From NCBI GenBank assembly GCA_023375675.1, contig JALQBC010000011.1:806001-870000 (forward strand): DNA of 64,000 bases. Reading direction: 5' to 3'. This DNA comes from Cytospora piceicola. Its lineage: Eukaryota > Ascomycota > Sordariomycetes > Diaporthales > Cytosporaceae. Below are positions 11,855 through 25,613 of this stretch, in pieces. Made by a program: the position numbers and the translations under genes. How positions within the stretch are numbered: the first letter of the stretch is position 1; each line of letters opens with the position of its first letter. The notes below the pieces were generated by a model. That model was not told where the DNA came from, did not search any database, and saw only the letters and a program-made list of their open reading frames with translations.

Positions 11855-14800
11855 TTACCTTCCTTCTGTAAGAAAGAATACGCTAAGGCTTAATTAAACT
11901 AATAACGCTACGATAACTATTAAACCGCTTTTTAGCTAAAGGAGGGTTAGCCTCGAGATAAACTACTATATTATAAAGCCTTTATATTTAAATACTATAA
12001 TGTTTTTATAGTTTTAGCTCGGAAGTAAAAAGAATACTTATAAATACTATCGTTTTATTAAATACCTTTATTATTTATAACGTTACCTTAATCGTTGTAC
12101 CTTTATTTATAACGTCGTTTTAATCGTTATACTTTCGTTTATCCTTTAACTTTTAAAAGAATATTATCGTTTAAATAAAGATTATTATCTTCTCTTATAA
12201 AATAAGAAGCTTTTTAAGCTGCTAATCGATATAGTAAGCCTTTAGCTTAAGGTATACGATTATAAAACTCTTATATTTTAAAAGGGGCGTTCTTAAAGTA
12301 ATTAGTATTATAGAATTTAAAGTTAAGGTTTTAACTATACTATTATACTTAATATTATAAAGTCTTATAATAAATACAGGATGTTAGTATACGGTTTACT
12401 TTTTATTTATCTTTACTATTAATTTCTTCGGCGTTAGGTTAAGTATAGTCCTGTTTTAATAAGAGGTTATAAAAGTTATAACGGAAGTAATTAAAAAGAA
12501 AAATAAGCCGTATACGCTAACTAACGGAAACGTTAACTTTAAAAACGTAACCCTTTTTTATTATAATACGGTAAAAGCTTTACGTTATTAAAAAGTCTAA
12601 CTTATCGTTAAGTTTATTAATAAGTTAAGCCTTTTTAATAATATATATATAATTTCCGACGTTAAAGTTAAGTTTATAATAATGTTTATTAGTTTATTAT
12701 ACTATCTGCTTTTAAACGATTATATTAGCTTTTTTAGCTTTCTGGAAATAAAATTATAAAGTATCGGCTATACGCTATATATTTTAGCAGAATAACTTCT
12801 TTTAAGTTAATATACTTTTAAAATTTAATATTTTCTGTTTTTAATTAAAATATAAAAGTATAAAGAACTTATATATTACCTCGAAGGGAGTTACTTTATT
12901 TAATAAATAATATAGATAAACACAGTAAGCTATATTTACTATAAGTAAACTATAGTACTAATTATTTTAATAATAGTTAATAAATAAATATAAAGATTTA
13001 TCGATAAACTAGTTATAAACTTCGACTTATCCGGCTAATTAGAAATAGCTTAAAAATAATAGCTTTTAGTTAATTTCTAAAATCTATAATATCTTATTAA
13101 TAAAGTCTACTATAAACTATAGTCCTCGATTAAAGCTAATAGTTAATAAAAGCCTATACTTATAAAAAGGTTTTTACTAATATAGTATAGCTATATCTCG
13201 TATTATTACTAAAATAGTATATAGTATACTTTAAGGCTTTTTAAATAGTTTATTAATTATTATAAAGATATTATTATAGCTATAGTTTTTATACTTCGGT
13301 TAATTTTTAAAGTTTATAATAATATATTATTAAAGCCGGTTAAGTATTAAAATCGAGTATAATAATTTTAATATTTTATCTTTAAGATTTTTAAATAGAT
13401 AGTAAAAGTAATTAATAACGTAATTATCTACGTTTTTACTTAACTTTAACTACTAGTATTTAAAGGCTATTAAATATCGGGTTTTATTACGACTAAGATA
13501 AGTAATTACTACTCGGGTATATATATCTTTAATAACTTAGGTATAAAAGAATTTTATAATAAATATTATTAGATAGTTTTTATATAATATATACTTATCT
13601 TAAAATATTATCTAAAGTTTACTTAAAGTTTATACCTTTTTTCGATATATTTTAAAAGCTAAATCTTTTATATTTATAAATAATAAACGTTCGGATAATA
13701 TTACGTTTAATAAAGGTAGTAACGGTTATATCTCGTTTAAAACGTTTAGTATAATAGACGGTAAAATATTAAATAGTCTTAGTTTTTTAAAGATATCGAC
13801 GTATATAAAAAGATCTTAAAGTTTTAAAAAGTAGACTTTTATAACTTTATTATAATAAAAGATAACTATAGTTTATTAGTTCTTTTATTATTATTTAAAA
13901 GGTTTTATATCTGTATATTAACAGAAAAGTATATTTATAACTATATTTTCTTTATTAAGTCGATAGGTAATATAGAACTTAAAGTATAATATCTCCTTTA
14001 TTTAGTTTATTTAATTTATATTAAATAAACGTTTAATTCCGAAATATTTTAATACTTAGTAGTCGGTAACGATATCGAACTTATTACGTTAGAAACTTAT
14101 TAACTTTAGTTTTTAAAATCGTAAAGATTTAATTATAGCTATTAACTTTTTATTATAGATTAGATAGTTAAGCTCGGTATTCTTTATACTTTTAAAGAAA
14201 AATCTTATAAAGTATTATTCTTAATCGGAATAGAGTTATAATAAGACTTTAACTACTATATTATTTAATATATCGCGTTTTAAACGTATAAGCTTATTGT
14301 AGTTAAAGTAGGTTAATATAAAGGTAAATATAAGCTATTATTTTAACTTTTTAAAAAAAGCAGCTTTTTCGTTTCTTTATTTCTATTATATATCTTTCCT
14401 TATTAGATTAGTTATAGGCTTAATAATATAGTTATAAGCAGGTATAAATATTTTATAAAAGTTATATATTTTTAAAAAAAACTAAACTTTAGTAATAATT
14501 ATAAGTAATTTCCAATCTTTTAATATAGAAATTTTATTTAAATTAAAAGCTATACTTTTAGTTATAATAATAAATCTAAGGTATTTAGTTTAAATAATAT
14601 AAAATTTATATTTTTTTAAGTTAACTTATAAACTAATCTGTCGGAAACGTTTTAAAACCTTTTAAACGTATTTATAATACTTTTTAATATTATTAAAGTA
14701 AATTAAACTATTATCGAGATAAACGCTATAAAAAATATTTAAATATTCTTATAAAATATTATTAATAAACTATTAAAAGGTTATTAAACTATTTATTAAT

Positions 14801-17800
14801 CCGAAAAAAACTATTTTATACTTTAATACTTTATATTAAATATAAAAGATTATTAGTTCTTTATCTTTTAGTTGTATTAGTCTTACTTTATAAAAAGCTT
14901 AATAAATATTAAGTTTTATAAAGATTTTAGCCTTAAATATCTAGGCTATTATTTCTTTAATTAATAGTAATAAATATCGATCTTTTTTTATAAATATATA
15001 AACTTATAGTAGTTTATATAAAACTATAAACCTTCTCCAGGCTTTAATACTATTAATATTAAAGCTACTTAAAAAACGTTATTAAAAATAATAAACCTTT
15101 TATTTAGGTTATTTTAAATATAAGCTCGGACTATTTTAAGTTTTTTTAAAAATATTTTATATAAAAATAAGTAATTAAAGCTTTTTATTTAAATATTATT
15201 ATTTAAATATATATAATAGTTTACTTCCGGGCGGTAATCGGTAAGTTTATCTAATTAAACTTTACTTTATATTTTTAAAAGGTTATAGTATTTAAAAAGA
15301 ATAACTTATCGAGCTAACCGTCGGTATTTTTTATTATCGTTAAGTATAACTTTAAACTTTAAGTTTATAATAATACGGTTAATCTCGTAAAGGTTAATAA
15401 CACTAATATAAGCCTACTTTATAATATTAAAGAATAGTATTATATTAACTAAAGTAATATCGATTAGCTTATTTTTATACTAGCTAATACCGTTTTATTT
15501 AAAGATATATAATCTTTATACGTCGCGCTTAACTTTTAAAGAATTTAATAAAGGTAATAAATTAAAAGTAAAAGTAAAAGTCGGGAATAAAGTATTATCT
15601 ATCTTTTTAAGTATATTATCTAATGTTTTAAGTTATTATTTTATTTATTCTGTTTTTAAAGTATAAATAAATAAAATAAAATAAAGTATTTATAATAATA
15701 GCTTTATTCGATAGTAATAAAAGAAAACCGGAGTAATAATATTAAAAGTATTAAAAGTAGCTTACTTTTATAGCTAATTTACTTTTATTTATAACTTATT
15801 AATCCGGTATCAGACCTTTCTTTTTATATATTTTTTTTTATTTTTTATGAATAGGTCGATAAGTATACCGGTAAAAGTAAGGTTTTATAAGTTTATTTTA
15901 AGCTTAAAGTAGCTTATTTATATATATCTATTTACCGAAGTCTTTTTATTTAATAAAAAAAAAACAGCGTCTATAAACGTCCGGTAGTATATTATAGTAC
16001 TTTAACTATTTACGTTTTAATATTTAATTATATTTTATATTTAATATAAAAAATATAGCTAAAAACGTATATCTTTAGATTTTAAGCTATAGACGTAACG
16101 TTATATTAATTAATTAAATAAATAATAGCTTATTAGTATATCCTTTAATAAGTTAAAAATAAAAACTTATTACTTTTTTAAGTTTTTATTTTTTTAATAT
16201 ACGTTATATAAATAATAAGCTAATAAATATATAGCCTTTTACTTATATATTAATAAAATAATTAGTTATAGTTATAGATAATTTATTATAAGCTAGAATA
16301 AGTCTTTTTTTAAAAACTATTATAAAAAGTTAAAAAAGATTATTACTTATTTTAATTCTAATACTTTACTAATTTCTAAAGTTTTTATTAATTCTATAAG
16401 CTTTAAATAAAAGTCGAGATTTCTTAAAACTACTTATTTCCCGAGTCTTTATTTAGTTTATCTTTTATAAAAGTAAAGATAGATAGATTATATTTTATAT
16501 AAGTAGCGATTTCGACTAAGTAAGTATAATTATTTTTCATTTTTTTATTATTACTTAAGAAAGGAGTAAAGTAATTTCGAACGTAGTAACCTACTTTATA
16601 ATAATTAAAGTAACGTCTTTCCGCGATAAGTTTAATAAATTCTAATTCGGTAAGCTTACCTTTTACTTATTAACGTTTATAAGGCTTTTAACTATAGTTA
16701 TTAATAATCGTTTTACTATTTTAAAATTTAAAAGTAAATTATTTAAATCTATTAATTTATTAAGTTTTACCTTTTTTACCGCTACTATTACTATTACCGT
16801 TAATTATAATAGTAGTTTTCTTAATAGTTATAGCTACTTTATATATAGCTTATATTTTAAAGTTAAAGTTAACCTACTAATAAAACTAATAGATCTTATT
16901 AAAGTTAATAGTCGGGTTTAAAAACTAAGTAACTAAAACATTATTAAAATAATTAATAATCTTTTTTTTAAAAGGTTCTTTTACTTAATATAAAGCTTAT
17001 TACTCTCTCTTATAAGTCGGATAAACTTATTTTTAAACTTAAGGAAATTATCTTTAATATTTATAATAAAATTACTAAATTCGTTTTCGGCTTTATTAGC
17101 TTTATTATAGTTAAAGTATTTATTTTAAAGGTAAGTTATTAGTTTATTAACAGTTTTAATATAATCCGGGTTCGAAATATAAATATAAAGTATTAAGCTT
17201 TATCTTAATTACGGTTATTTTATTATTTTCGTTATAATAATAATCGATATTCGTAGTTAGTTTTTTTTATATAATATTAAACTAAAACTTAAAATTTATT
17301 TTATTTTTAATAAGATTATTAAAAAAGACGTTAAGTTTATCTACTTTTATAAAGCGTTTTATATATATACTACTAATTATAAAATCTATAAAATAGGAAT
17401 ACTTATATTATTATAAGTATAAAAAGGCGATCGAATTATTAGTCTTTTTTAGCTTTTAAATTAACTTATCGATTTCTTTTTAAAGATTTATAGTCTTACC
17501 CTTTTATTAAGCGATATAAAAAAGTAAGCTTTTATAGGTATTTTTATTACCGTTATTAAAGTTATTTATATTATTTTTATTAAAGTTATTTTTATTATAA
17601 TCGTTTTTATTAAGATTATTTATATTTTATTATTTAAAGAAGTAGACTTATTAATAAAGTATAACTTAATTACTATTTAGTTTATAGGTAATTTAGTAAA
17701 TCTTATACGCTTATAAATAAGATACTGTTAAAGCGATTATATAAAACTTAAACTTTTAGTATAAAGTATTAGGGTTTTTTATAAACTTCTTTTAAAAGGT

Positions 17801-18429
17801 AGTAAAGTTTATACTTCTTTTAAAATTAAATTACTAAGCTTTACTAATAGCAGTTAAAAGAACGAAATAAAAAGTAGCTTTATTCAGATTATTATTATAA
17901 ATCTTAGTAGTAAACGTAACCTTTTTTATTAAATCGTTATTTAGGCTAACCTTATTATTTAAATAACGGTATTTTATAAAAAGATTTTACTTTTTAACGT
18001 TTTTATCGAAGTTATTATAGATAGAGTTAACAGTAACGATTATCTCTTCGTTTTAGCAGTTTTTATTTTATAAGGTTATTATCTTTTTATAAAGGTAGTT
18101 AAAGGAACTATTTATTTCGTTACGTCGAAAGACTTTTAATAAAAAAGCGTATTCGTAACCTTATTCTCTTTAAGTAAAGTATTATTTAAATCGGTAATAT
18201 TAAATCGGACTTACTTATATAGGCTTTAATATACTGCTTAAAAGTATACTCTTTAAGAGTTTTAACTATATTCGGTTATTTATATAACGTTTGTTTTTAC
18301 TTAGGTAAAGGTCGATTATCGATATAGTTACTTAAACGGTTATAAGGTTCGTTTAGTTAATTAACGATAACTAAATAATTAAATCGCGATATAAAGATTA
18401 TAGTAAACGATTAAGTCGATTGAAATTAT

Positions 18430-18652
18430 ATTACGGCACGAGATATATAAGAGGCTAGGCTTTTAAATTAGGTATATTATGAATTTTAATCGAATCGTCG
18501 CTATAAAGAAAGAGAGAAAGAAACAGAAAGGGAAATATAAGGTTAGCCCTTTAAAGAAAGTCTAAGGTGCAGGTAAGGCTGTCTGCTAAGTGTTACTAGC
18601 TAACCTTAAGGTTAGGGTTAGGTAGCACGTACAGCTATAGTACGCTATAACA
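18430..18652 (-). repeat. Gypsy 5' LTR
   Basis: 223 bp. Being at the right end, it is the 5' LTR because the pol frame runs on the minus strand. Read on the minus strand it starts TGTTATAGCG. It retains more CA/TG sites than its partner. Confidence 0.88.
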
Positions 18653-18968
18653 CTTTTTTACTTTAATCGTTAACTTATTTAAATCGATTAAACGTGTTAA
18701 AGCTTTGTTTAATAATGTTTTTATTATTACGTCGGCTAAATTATCGTTATTTTTAATTTATTATATTTTATAAATCTCTTACCTTTATATATAACTAACG
18801 TAGCGATATAATATCGATTATTAGCCGTTTCTGTTTTATTATATTTAGCTTTACTAAATATTTATATAATAAGTATAACTTTAAACTGGGGAACGGCGGT
18901 AGGACCGCCTGCCGAGAAGGCCTTCTGTTAAGAAGGATCGGAATCTTAATAGCTACTTAGGTAGATAC

Positions 18969-19048
18969 GCCGCTTAGGCTGCTCCGGATCCGATAGAGTA
19001 ACGCCCTTCGGGCGTTACTCTATCGTCTCCTCCGCAGCCTTAAGCGGC
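18969..19048. other. Large GC-rich inverted repeat (cruciform)
   Basis: Arms of about 38 bp (18969-19006 and 19010-19048) around a TTC loop; the core GAGTAACGCCC/GGGCGTTACTC is perfect. Copy D has the equivalent structure at 36778-36858 with loop CGAAA. Copies A and C keep only one arm. Confidence 0.85.
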
Positions 19049-19059
19049 GAAATATTTAT

Positions 19060-19739
19060 TTATATACTTACTTACTTAATAATTAAATAACTAAATTATT
19101 AGCTACTTTACTAACTATTTTACTAGATACTTTACTAACTAACTTACTAGCTAACTTACTAGCTAACTTATTTACTTACCTACCTACTTACTTACTAGCT
19201 AATTTACTTACTAACTAACTTACTAGCTAACTTACTAGTTAACTTATAAGCTAACTTACTAGCTAACTTACTAGCTAACTTACTAGCTAACTTACTAGCT
19301 TACGTACTTACTTACCTACTTACTTACTTATTTACTTACTTAATAGCTAATTTACTTACTTATTTATTTATATTTAATAGCTAACTTACTTACTTACTTA
19401 CCTACCTACCTACTTACTTATATGTTTACTTATTTATATACTTATTAGCTAATATACCTATTAGCTAATTTACTAGTAAACTTATTTACCTACTTAGTTA
19501 CCTACCTACCTACCTACTTACTTACTTACTTACTTACTTACTTATTTACTTACTTACTTATATACTTACTTACTAGCTAATTTACTAACAGACTTACCTA
19601 CTTACTTACTTAGCTACCTATATATTTACTTATTTAATAGTAAATTTACTTACTAGCTAACTTTCTAACTAACTTACTTACTTACTTATTTACTTACTTA
19701 GTAGCTAATTTACTTACTTACTTCTTTACTTACTATTTA

Positions 19740-19832
<93 letters not shown>

Positions 19833-19911
19833 TTTACTAACTAACTTACTTAATTACTTAATAATTAACTAACTAACTTCTTAACTACTTTGCTAGTTAA
19901 CTTACTAGTTA

Positions 19912-19944
<33 letters not shown>

Positions 19945-20122
19945 TTTAATAGCGAATTTACTTTCTAGGTAACTTACTAACTAACTTATTAACTAACTAA
20001 CTAACTAACTTACTTACTTACTTACTTACCTACTTACTTATTTACTTATTTAATAGCGAAGTTACTTACTTACTAACTTACTTAATTACTTAATAATTAA
20101 CTAGTTAACCTACTAGCTAACC

Positions 20123-20165
<43 letters not shown>
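19060..20165 (-). repeat. TTAC-type tetranucleotide array in copy B
   Basis: About 1.1 kb of TTAC tetranucleotides with variants such as TAGCTAAC. It is the reverse complement of the arrays in copies A and D and the longest of the three. A nearly pure run lies at 19741-19830. Confidence 0.9.
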
Positions 20166-20168
<3 letters not shown>

Positions 20169-23100
20169 ATTCGAATCTAAAGGCTTATATAAGCCTTCGG
20201 TAAAGAAAAAGAAAGGGAAAGGCTAAGGTTCGGGTTAAGAACCTTAAGAACTTACAGAATTAAAACTATTAGCTTTAATAGTAAGCCTACCTTAAAGGCT
20301 ACGATTTAATTAAATATACCGTTTAATAGCCCTTTTTCTACAGATTCAGATTTAAGTAAGTATGTTTTAATCGGATTAAAACTCGAGCGTGCATCTTAGT
20401 ACGAACTTAAGGTCTTCGGTAGAGAGAAAGGGAAAGGCTAGGGTTCGGGTTAAGAACCTAAGAAACCTAAGAAACCTAGGGAATTAGAGCTATTAGCTTT
20501 AATACTAAGCCTACCTTAAGGGCTACGATTTAATTAAATATACCGTTTAATAGCCCTTCTTCTACAGATTCAGATTTAGGTAACTGCTTTTTAATCGGAT
20601 TAAAACTCAGGCGTGCATCTTAGTTCTTCTGTAAAAGGTCTTATCGTAGGCCTTATCGTAGGCTAGGTCTTAAAGTAACTGTTAGTCTTCCGGCAGGCAT
20701 TAAAAAGCCTTACAATCTCTAGTTCTCTTAGCCGTTCGACGGCTAAAATCACTACTTTTCACAGCTAATCAGATGCTCTAAACAGGTACTGTAACGAATC
20801 AGCATGATTATAATTCAGAGCCAATCAGAATTAAAAACAGGTGGTATAAATCTTAAGGGCAACAATTTTCTATTGTGCTCGCCCGCCTTGTAAAATAAAC
20901 ATCAACCTTCCTAACGGAAGGTAAAATCGTATATAATAGCTTTAATTTTAAATAAAAGTAAGCTTATATAACGTTATAAAGCTTTATAGTTATACTTATT
21001 TTAAGTAAAGATAAGGTAAAGGTAATAGTGATAATACGTTAGCTAATCTTTTAAATTATCGGTAATTACTATAGTTATAAGGCGAAAGAAAACGAAGCTA
21101 ATAATAAAGTTAAGATTATACACTAACCTTACTACTAACCTTATCGATAAGCTTTCCGAATCGCCTGTATATCAGTTTAAATAGCTAAGCTTAAGCCTTA
21201 AGTTCTGTTTCTTCTCTCTTTTCTTTCGATAGGTAAAACCTTTTCGATAATTAATGATATTACGTAATTAAAATTAAGCCTTTATACCGTTATTAACTTA
21301 ATTACCATTATAGTAATTAAGTAAAGATATCTTTTTTATTAATGTCGTTATACTTTTAAATAATAAAATATAACCTTTTATATAACCTTTTAAATTTACT
21401 TTTAGCTTTATAAACTATTTATATTTTAAATAAGCGGTATAAGTTATAAGCCTTTTAATTAAATAGCTTTAAACAGAATATAATATAGCTAATAAGGTTT
21501 ATAATTCTTTTTATATTAAACTGTTTAAAACGCTTACCGGGGCTAATAATAACATCGTTACTACGTAGTTTTAAAGCTAATTTTTAGTTATCCTTGTCTT
21601 TTTTAAAATAAATAAATAAAAGTAGTTAAAGTAGCTAAAATAGCCGGTTTAAGCTTATTTTTAAATTTAAAAAAGCGGCTATATTATTATAGTTCTTATA
21701 ACTATATTTACGCTAGATTAAGCGATAGCTATAACTCTGTTTGCGTTAAACTAAGTAAAAGGGATACTTTAAAAGTTATATCGTTAAAATCGCTAGAATA
21801 ATATAATAAGTAAACTAGCGTAAATCGAAATTTAATAAATTTATTAAAAGGATTTAATATAAAATCGTACTTATCGATAGTAAGTAGTTTATATAAGCCT
21901 TATTAGATTTTTATTTTCGTTATATATATACTTTACTTTAAAAAGTTAAAGCTATTTAAGTACTTATATCCGGATTATTTTATATAGTAATAGCTTTATT
22001 AAGTTATCGCTTTACAAAAATCTTCTATAATACATTTATAACTTTTATAGTTACCTTTATATATTATAATATTAATAATAATAAAAGCTAATTAAAATTT
22101 ACTTACAGAAAGTTATCGAAAATAAATAGCGTAAGTATTAAACTATTTAGTTTTATTATATTATTAATAAAACTTTAAAGGTATAGTGTAAAAGGCTATA
22201 ATACCTTTCGACTTTTCCGATAGATTATTAATCTTTCATATGTATTTATTTAAGCGTAATCCTTATAATTTTAGCTTTATTTCCAAACTTTATTAATATA
22301 AAGTTAGTATTAATATTATAAACTAGCTAATTAAAAGGTTTAAAGTACGTTTTTATCTATATTATCTAAAAGGTTTTTATATATTTTTAATAGATAATAA
22401 AGCGAGAAAGCGTATAGCTTAAAAGTATATTAATAAATTAATAATATAAAGTACTAGTTTTTTAAATAAATATATAATATCGATAAGAAGCTTATAATTA
22501 AAGTTATAATCGTTTTTTAAACTAAATTTAAATTATCGAAGAATAGAGCTTTTTATTTAATAATAATAATAAAACTTTATAATAACTTTAAAAACTATAA
22601 CGTTAATTTTATAGCCGGTATTTAGTAATAGCTAGGATAAACGATTAATAGTCGGATATCTAAAATAACGATAAAAATAATGTAGCTCCTTTTTTATATA
22701 AAGAAAGCGCCGGTATTTTACTTTAAAAAGAAATACTATAAATAGCTCTACTTTTAAATAATGAAGATAGCTTTCTTTTTAATTTACTTATCGACTTTTA
22801 CTAACTCTATTTATAATATTTTAAAAGAAAACGTTTAATTTATTTATATTTCAAACGTATAAAGGAAAATAGTATAAAAGCGGTAACGATTTAATAAGTT
22901 ATAGCTTTAATAATTAAATTAACGTTAATAATACTAAAAGAAAATATTTATAATTCCTAGCTAAATTTAATAATATATTTACTAGCTTTACTTTTATTTA
23001 TTTTTATCGCTAAATTATATAAGGTATTAATCGTAGCTTATAGTCGAAAGCTTTAACGCTTTAATATTAAAAATAATACTTTAAAACTTTTACTTTAAAT

Positions 23101-23832
23101 AGCGTTTTTTAAAAGTAAACTATAAAGCTATAGTAATATTATCTTTATATCCGGCTTTACTATTATCATTATTAAAGATAATATAAAGAAAAGCTACATT
23201 TATTAGCTAATATATAGCTTTTTTATTATTATTATTATTTTATTCGGCTAAGCTATCGATATTATAAGCGGCTTTATAACTTTTGTAAATAATTAAGAAA
23301 TCTATAAAGCCTTTTTCTATAGCCGGTTTATTATAATATTCGTATTATATTAAGTATTAGTTATAAGAGTGTTATCTTTCTTTTCAAGTATACTTTATAA
23401 GCTAATAGCCTTTTTAGCTATAAACAAAACACTCTTCTTTTTATATAGCTACCGGCGTTTATTATCTCGATAGTTATTATAAAAAGTCATTTTATAAAAG
23501 CCGAAGCCGTTTTTAAAAAAACCGAAACTTCTTTATTAACAATTATTATTATATCGATAGTTAAAGTAATAAGTTTTATCGTTAAATCGTTTTTAAATAA
23601 AGTAGCTGTTAATATTACTCTTTTACTTAAAATATAGCTTAAAAGACGATTGAAGATTTTAAAATAGCTTTTTATAAATAACTATAGATATATAAAAAGT
23701 ATAGTTAAACTTAGCTACTCTATTGTATATTTAAGAAACTATTATCTTTATTATCTTTTTATTAATATAATAATAATTTAAAGTATATTAATAAAGTTAA
23801 ACCTCTTTAATATAAAGTATTAAACCTTATAA

Positions 23833-24352
23833 TAGCGAGGATTTATACTGCCGAGGCGAAGATTCGTACTTCTAGAATATACCTTTTTACTAGTAATCTT
23901 CTTAACTCTTACTTAAGTTTAAAAGATTATATTTAGCTTACTAAGCAGATAATTTTAATTTAAATATAAGCTATAAAATTAAGCTTAATAATTCTATATA
24001 AGTTATATATATCCTACTATATTATATAAAAGTATGTATTAACAGCTTAGTTAAAGTAAGTAGAAACTGTAGTTTTCTTTTAAATCTTTAAAAGCTTTAT
24101 AGGTTTACCTTTAATTTTAGCTATATATTCTACCTTTAACCCTACTATATTATATAGTAGTTAATAAGCTCGAAGCTTATTAATCAGATTCTGTTTCAAT
24201 TATTCAATTTGCTTAATTAGATCGCTAAATACAGAGGTTTAAACTTAGCCTTAAATTAAACCTTAATCTAACGAATCATAGGCATACATTCGCCTTACAG
24301 GTATAAAACCGAAGTACGAATCCTCGCCTCGGCAGTACAAATCCTCGCTCTT
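23833..24352. mobile_element. MITE-like element, copy 2, with 10-bp target duplication
   Basis: A 520-bp non-coding element with terminal inverted repeats of about 39 bp. Each end is made of two related units: AGCGAGGATTTRTACTGCC then GAGGCGARGATTCGTACTTC. The left and right ends differ at only two R positions. AACCTTATAA occurs directly on both sides (23823-23832 and 24353-24362). The older Copia sequence resumes on each side, which confirms the insertion. A target duplication of about 9-10 bp with long inverted ends is typical of Mutator-like elements, so a MULE-derived MITE is the likeliest class; this is inference. Confidence 0.8.
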
Positions 24353-25424
24353 AACCTTATAAAGGCTTTTATTAATATTATTTTTATTATTATAAAATGT
24401 ATTAAATATTATATTAGTTTAATTATTATAGTATTATTGGTAATTTATATCCGTTTTAAAATTAGTTTTTAGATTTTTATATACTATAGTCGCATTATCC
24501 ATTATATTAATATAGTAAATATAATACATTTCAAGTTTTCCGGCAAAGCTTTACAAAAATATAGTATAAACCTAATCGGGGTAAATACCGTTATAATAAT
24601 GAACATTTATAAAAATCTTTAACTTACTATTTAATAAATTATATAGCTTTCCGGTTTACTAGATATCTTTATCTTAAGCTTTTAAAAGAGCTATAATTTA
24701 TTAGGTTTAATATATAGTTAAATATTTAATAAAAAAGAACAGTTTTATAAAAATTATAAAACAGCTTATAAAAGTATTTAAAAACTAAAAGATATATAGC
24801 TTTTCGCTAATAGTATAATATACCGGTAAATATATATAACTATAAACAAAAGAAGGCTTAAAGAAATATATTAAGGTTAATCTTATAATATAATATAATA
24901 TACTAAGCTTTAAAATTCTTTTAACAGCCTTATATTTTATAGTTATAGCGATAGCTACGTTTTTAAGTATATTAATAGCTTAAAAAGAAGAAAAGGTAAT
25001 GTTATTAATTTAATAATTATTATCTTTATTCCTTTTTAAAAAGTTAAACTGCTAATCATTTATCTTTTTCGATAAATAGTATTATATTATTATTGCTATC
25101 TTTAAGTTAAATGGTAAAAAGGTTATAACTATTGCTTATAAAAGGCTTCGGTAACTTTTCTAATTTATCGATAGTAATTTATTTTACTTATTAATTTACT
25201 TTTATATTAAAAAGGAATTACTTTATCTTTACTTTAATAAAAAAAAGCTTTATCTTACATTATTAAGTAAAAGTAATTATTTTAAATATATCTTTATTTT
25301 AACTTTCGAAGTCTTTTTAAAATTTTATAAATAGGTATTTATTAATAACGCTTATTTAATAAAAGATATTGATAATATATATAGTAAAAGTAGTTACGCT
25401 AACTTTATCGAATATGTAGAACGC

Positions 25425-25613
25425 TGCTTAATTAGGTAAGCGGTCAGGCCTGCCGCCTCGGCAGGGCGGCAGAACTGTTAAGCCGCCTAGCCTATAGATA
25501 GGTTTCTATACTAGGCCTGTAGATAGCTTTAAACCTAAAGAATAAACATATACAACCTAAGCTAATAAACTATACGATCGATTGTATTTATATTACCTTT
25601 AGCCTTGCTAATA
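25425..25613 (+). repeat. Copia 5' LTR
   Basis: 189 bp, starting TGCTTAATTAGG and ending TTGCTAATA (RIP form of a CTAACA end). It contains a GC-rich hairpin CCTGCCG-CCT-CGGCAGG at 25449-25465. Confidence 0.88.

Larger units (their letters stand above)
11632..18652 (-). mobile_element. Ty3/Gypsy LTR retrotransposon, RIP-inactivated
   Basis: A 7021-bp element with two 223-bp LTRs. On the minus strand, one frame holds reverse transcriptase, with YLDN at 14710-14721 (the YLDD catalytic box) followed by an LRFI-like FLG region. About 1.6 kb further, in the same frame, is integrase, with NRGL at 13120-13131 (the DRGxQF box) and a QxEVYNQ-like region near 13030. RT before integrase is the Gypsy order. 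Stops are scattered through it. The target duplication CTTTTT occurs at 11626-11631 and 18653-18658. It interrupts the older Copia exactly between matching segments, which confirms the borders. The gag region should lie near 17-18.4 kb but was not resolved. Confidence 0.88.
18883..20921 (-). repeat. Palindrome-rich repeat, copy B
   Basis: A 2039-bp inverted copy. From left to right it has AACTGGGGAAC, hairpin GGCGGT-AGG-ACCGCC (18895-18909), hairpin CCTTCTGTTAAGAAGG, a large cruciform (18969-19048), and a TTAC array. Then come two tandem copies of the roughly 218-bp unit, the hairpin TTAGCCGT-TCG-ACGGCTAA near 20739, and the terminal CCTTCCTAACGGAAGG ending at 20921. It sits inside the older Copia, replacing about 930 bp of it. 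CpA and TpG are clearly more frequent here than in the Copia DNA on each side. No coding frame is seen. Confidence 0.8.

Noticed and set aside
18605..18622. TTAGGGTTAGG read as a telomere remnant
   Set aside because: It lies inside the Gypsy LTR. The partner LTR has the transition-mutated form, so it is part of the LTR.
19060..20165. Regular spacing suggesting a CRISPR array or centromere satellite
   Set aside because: The unit is a 4-bp microsatellite with no repeat-spacer structure, and a eukaryotic genome is indicated. The array belongs to the palindrome-rich repeat.
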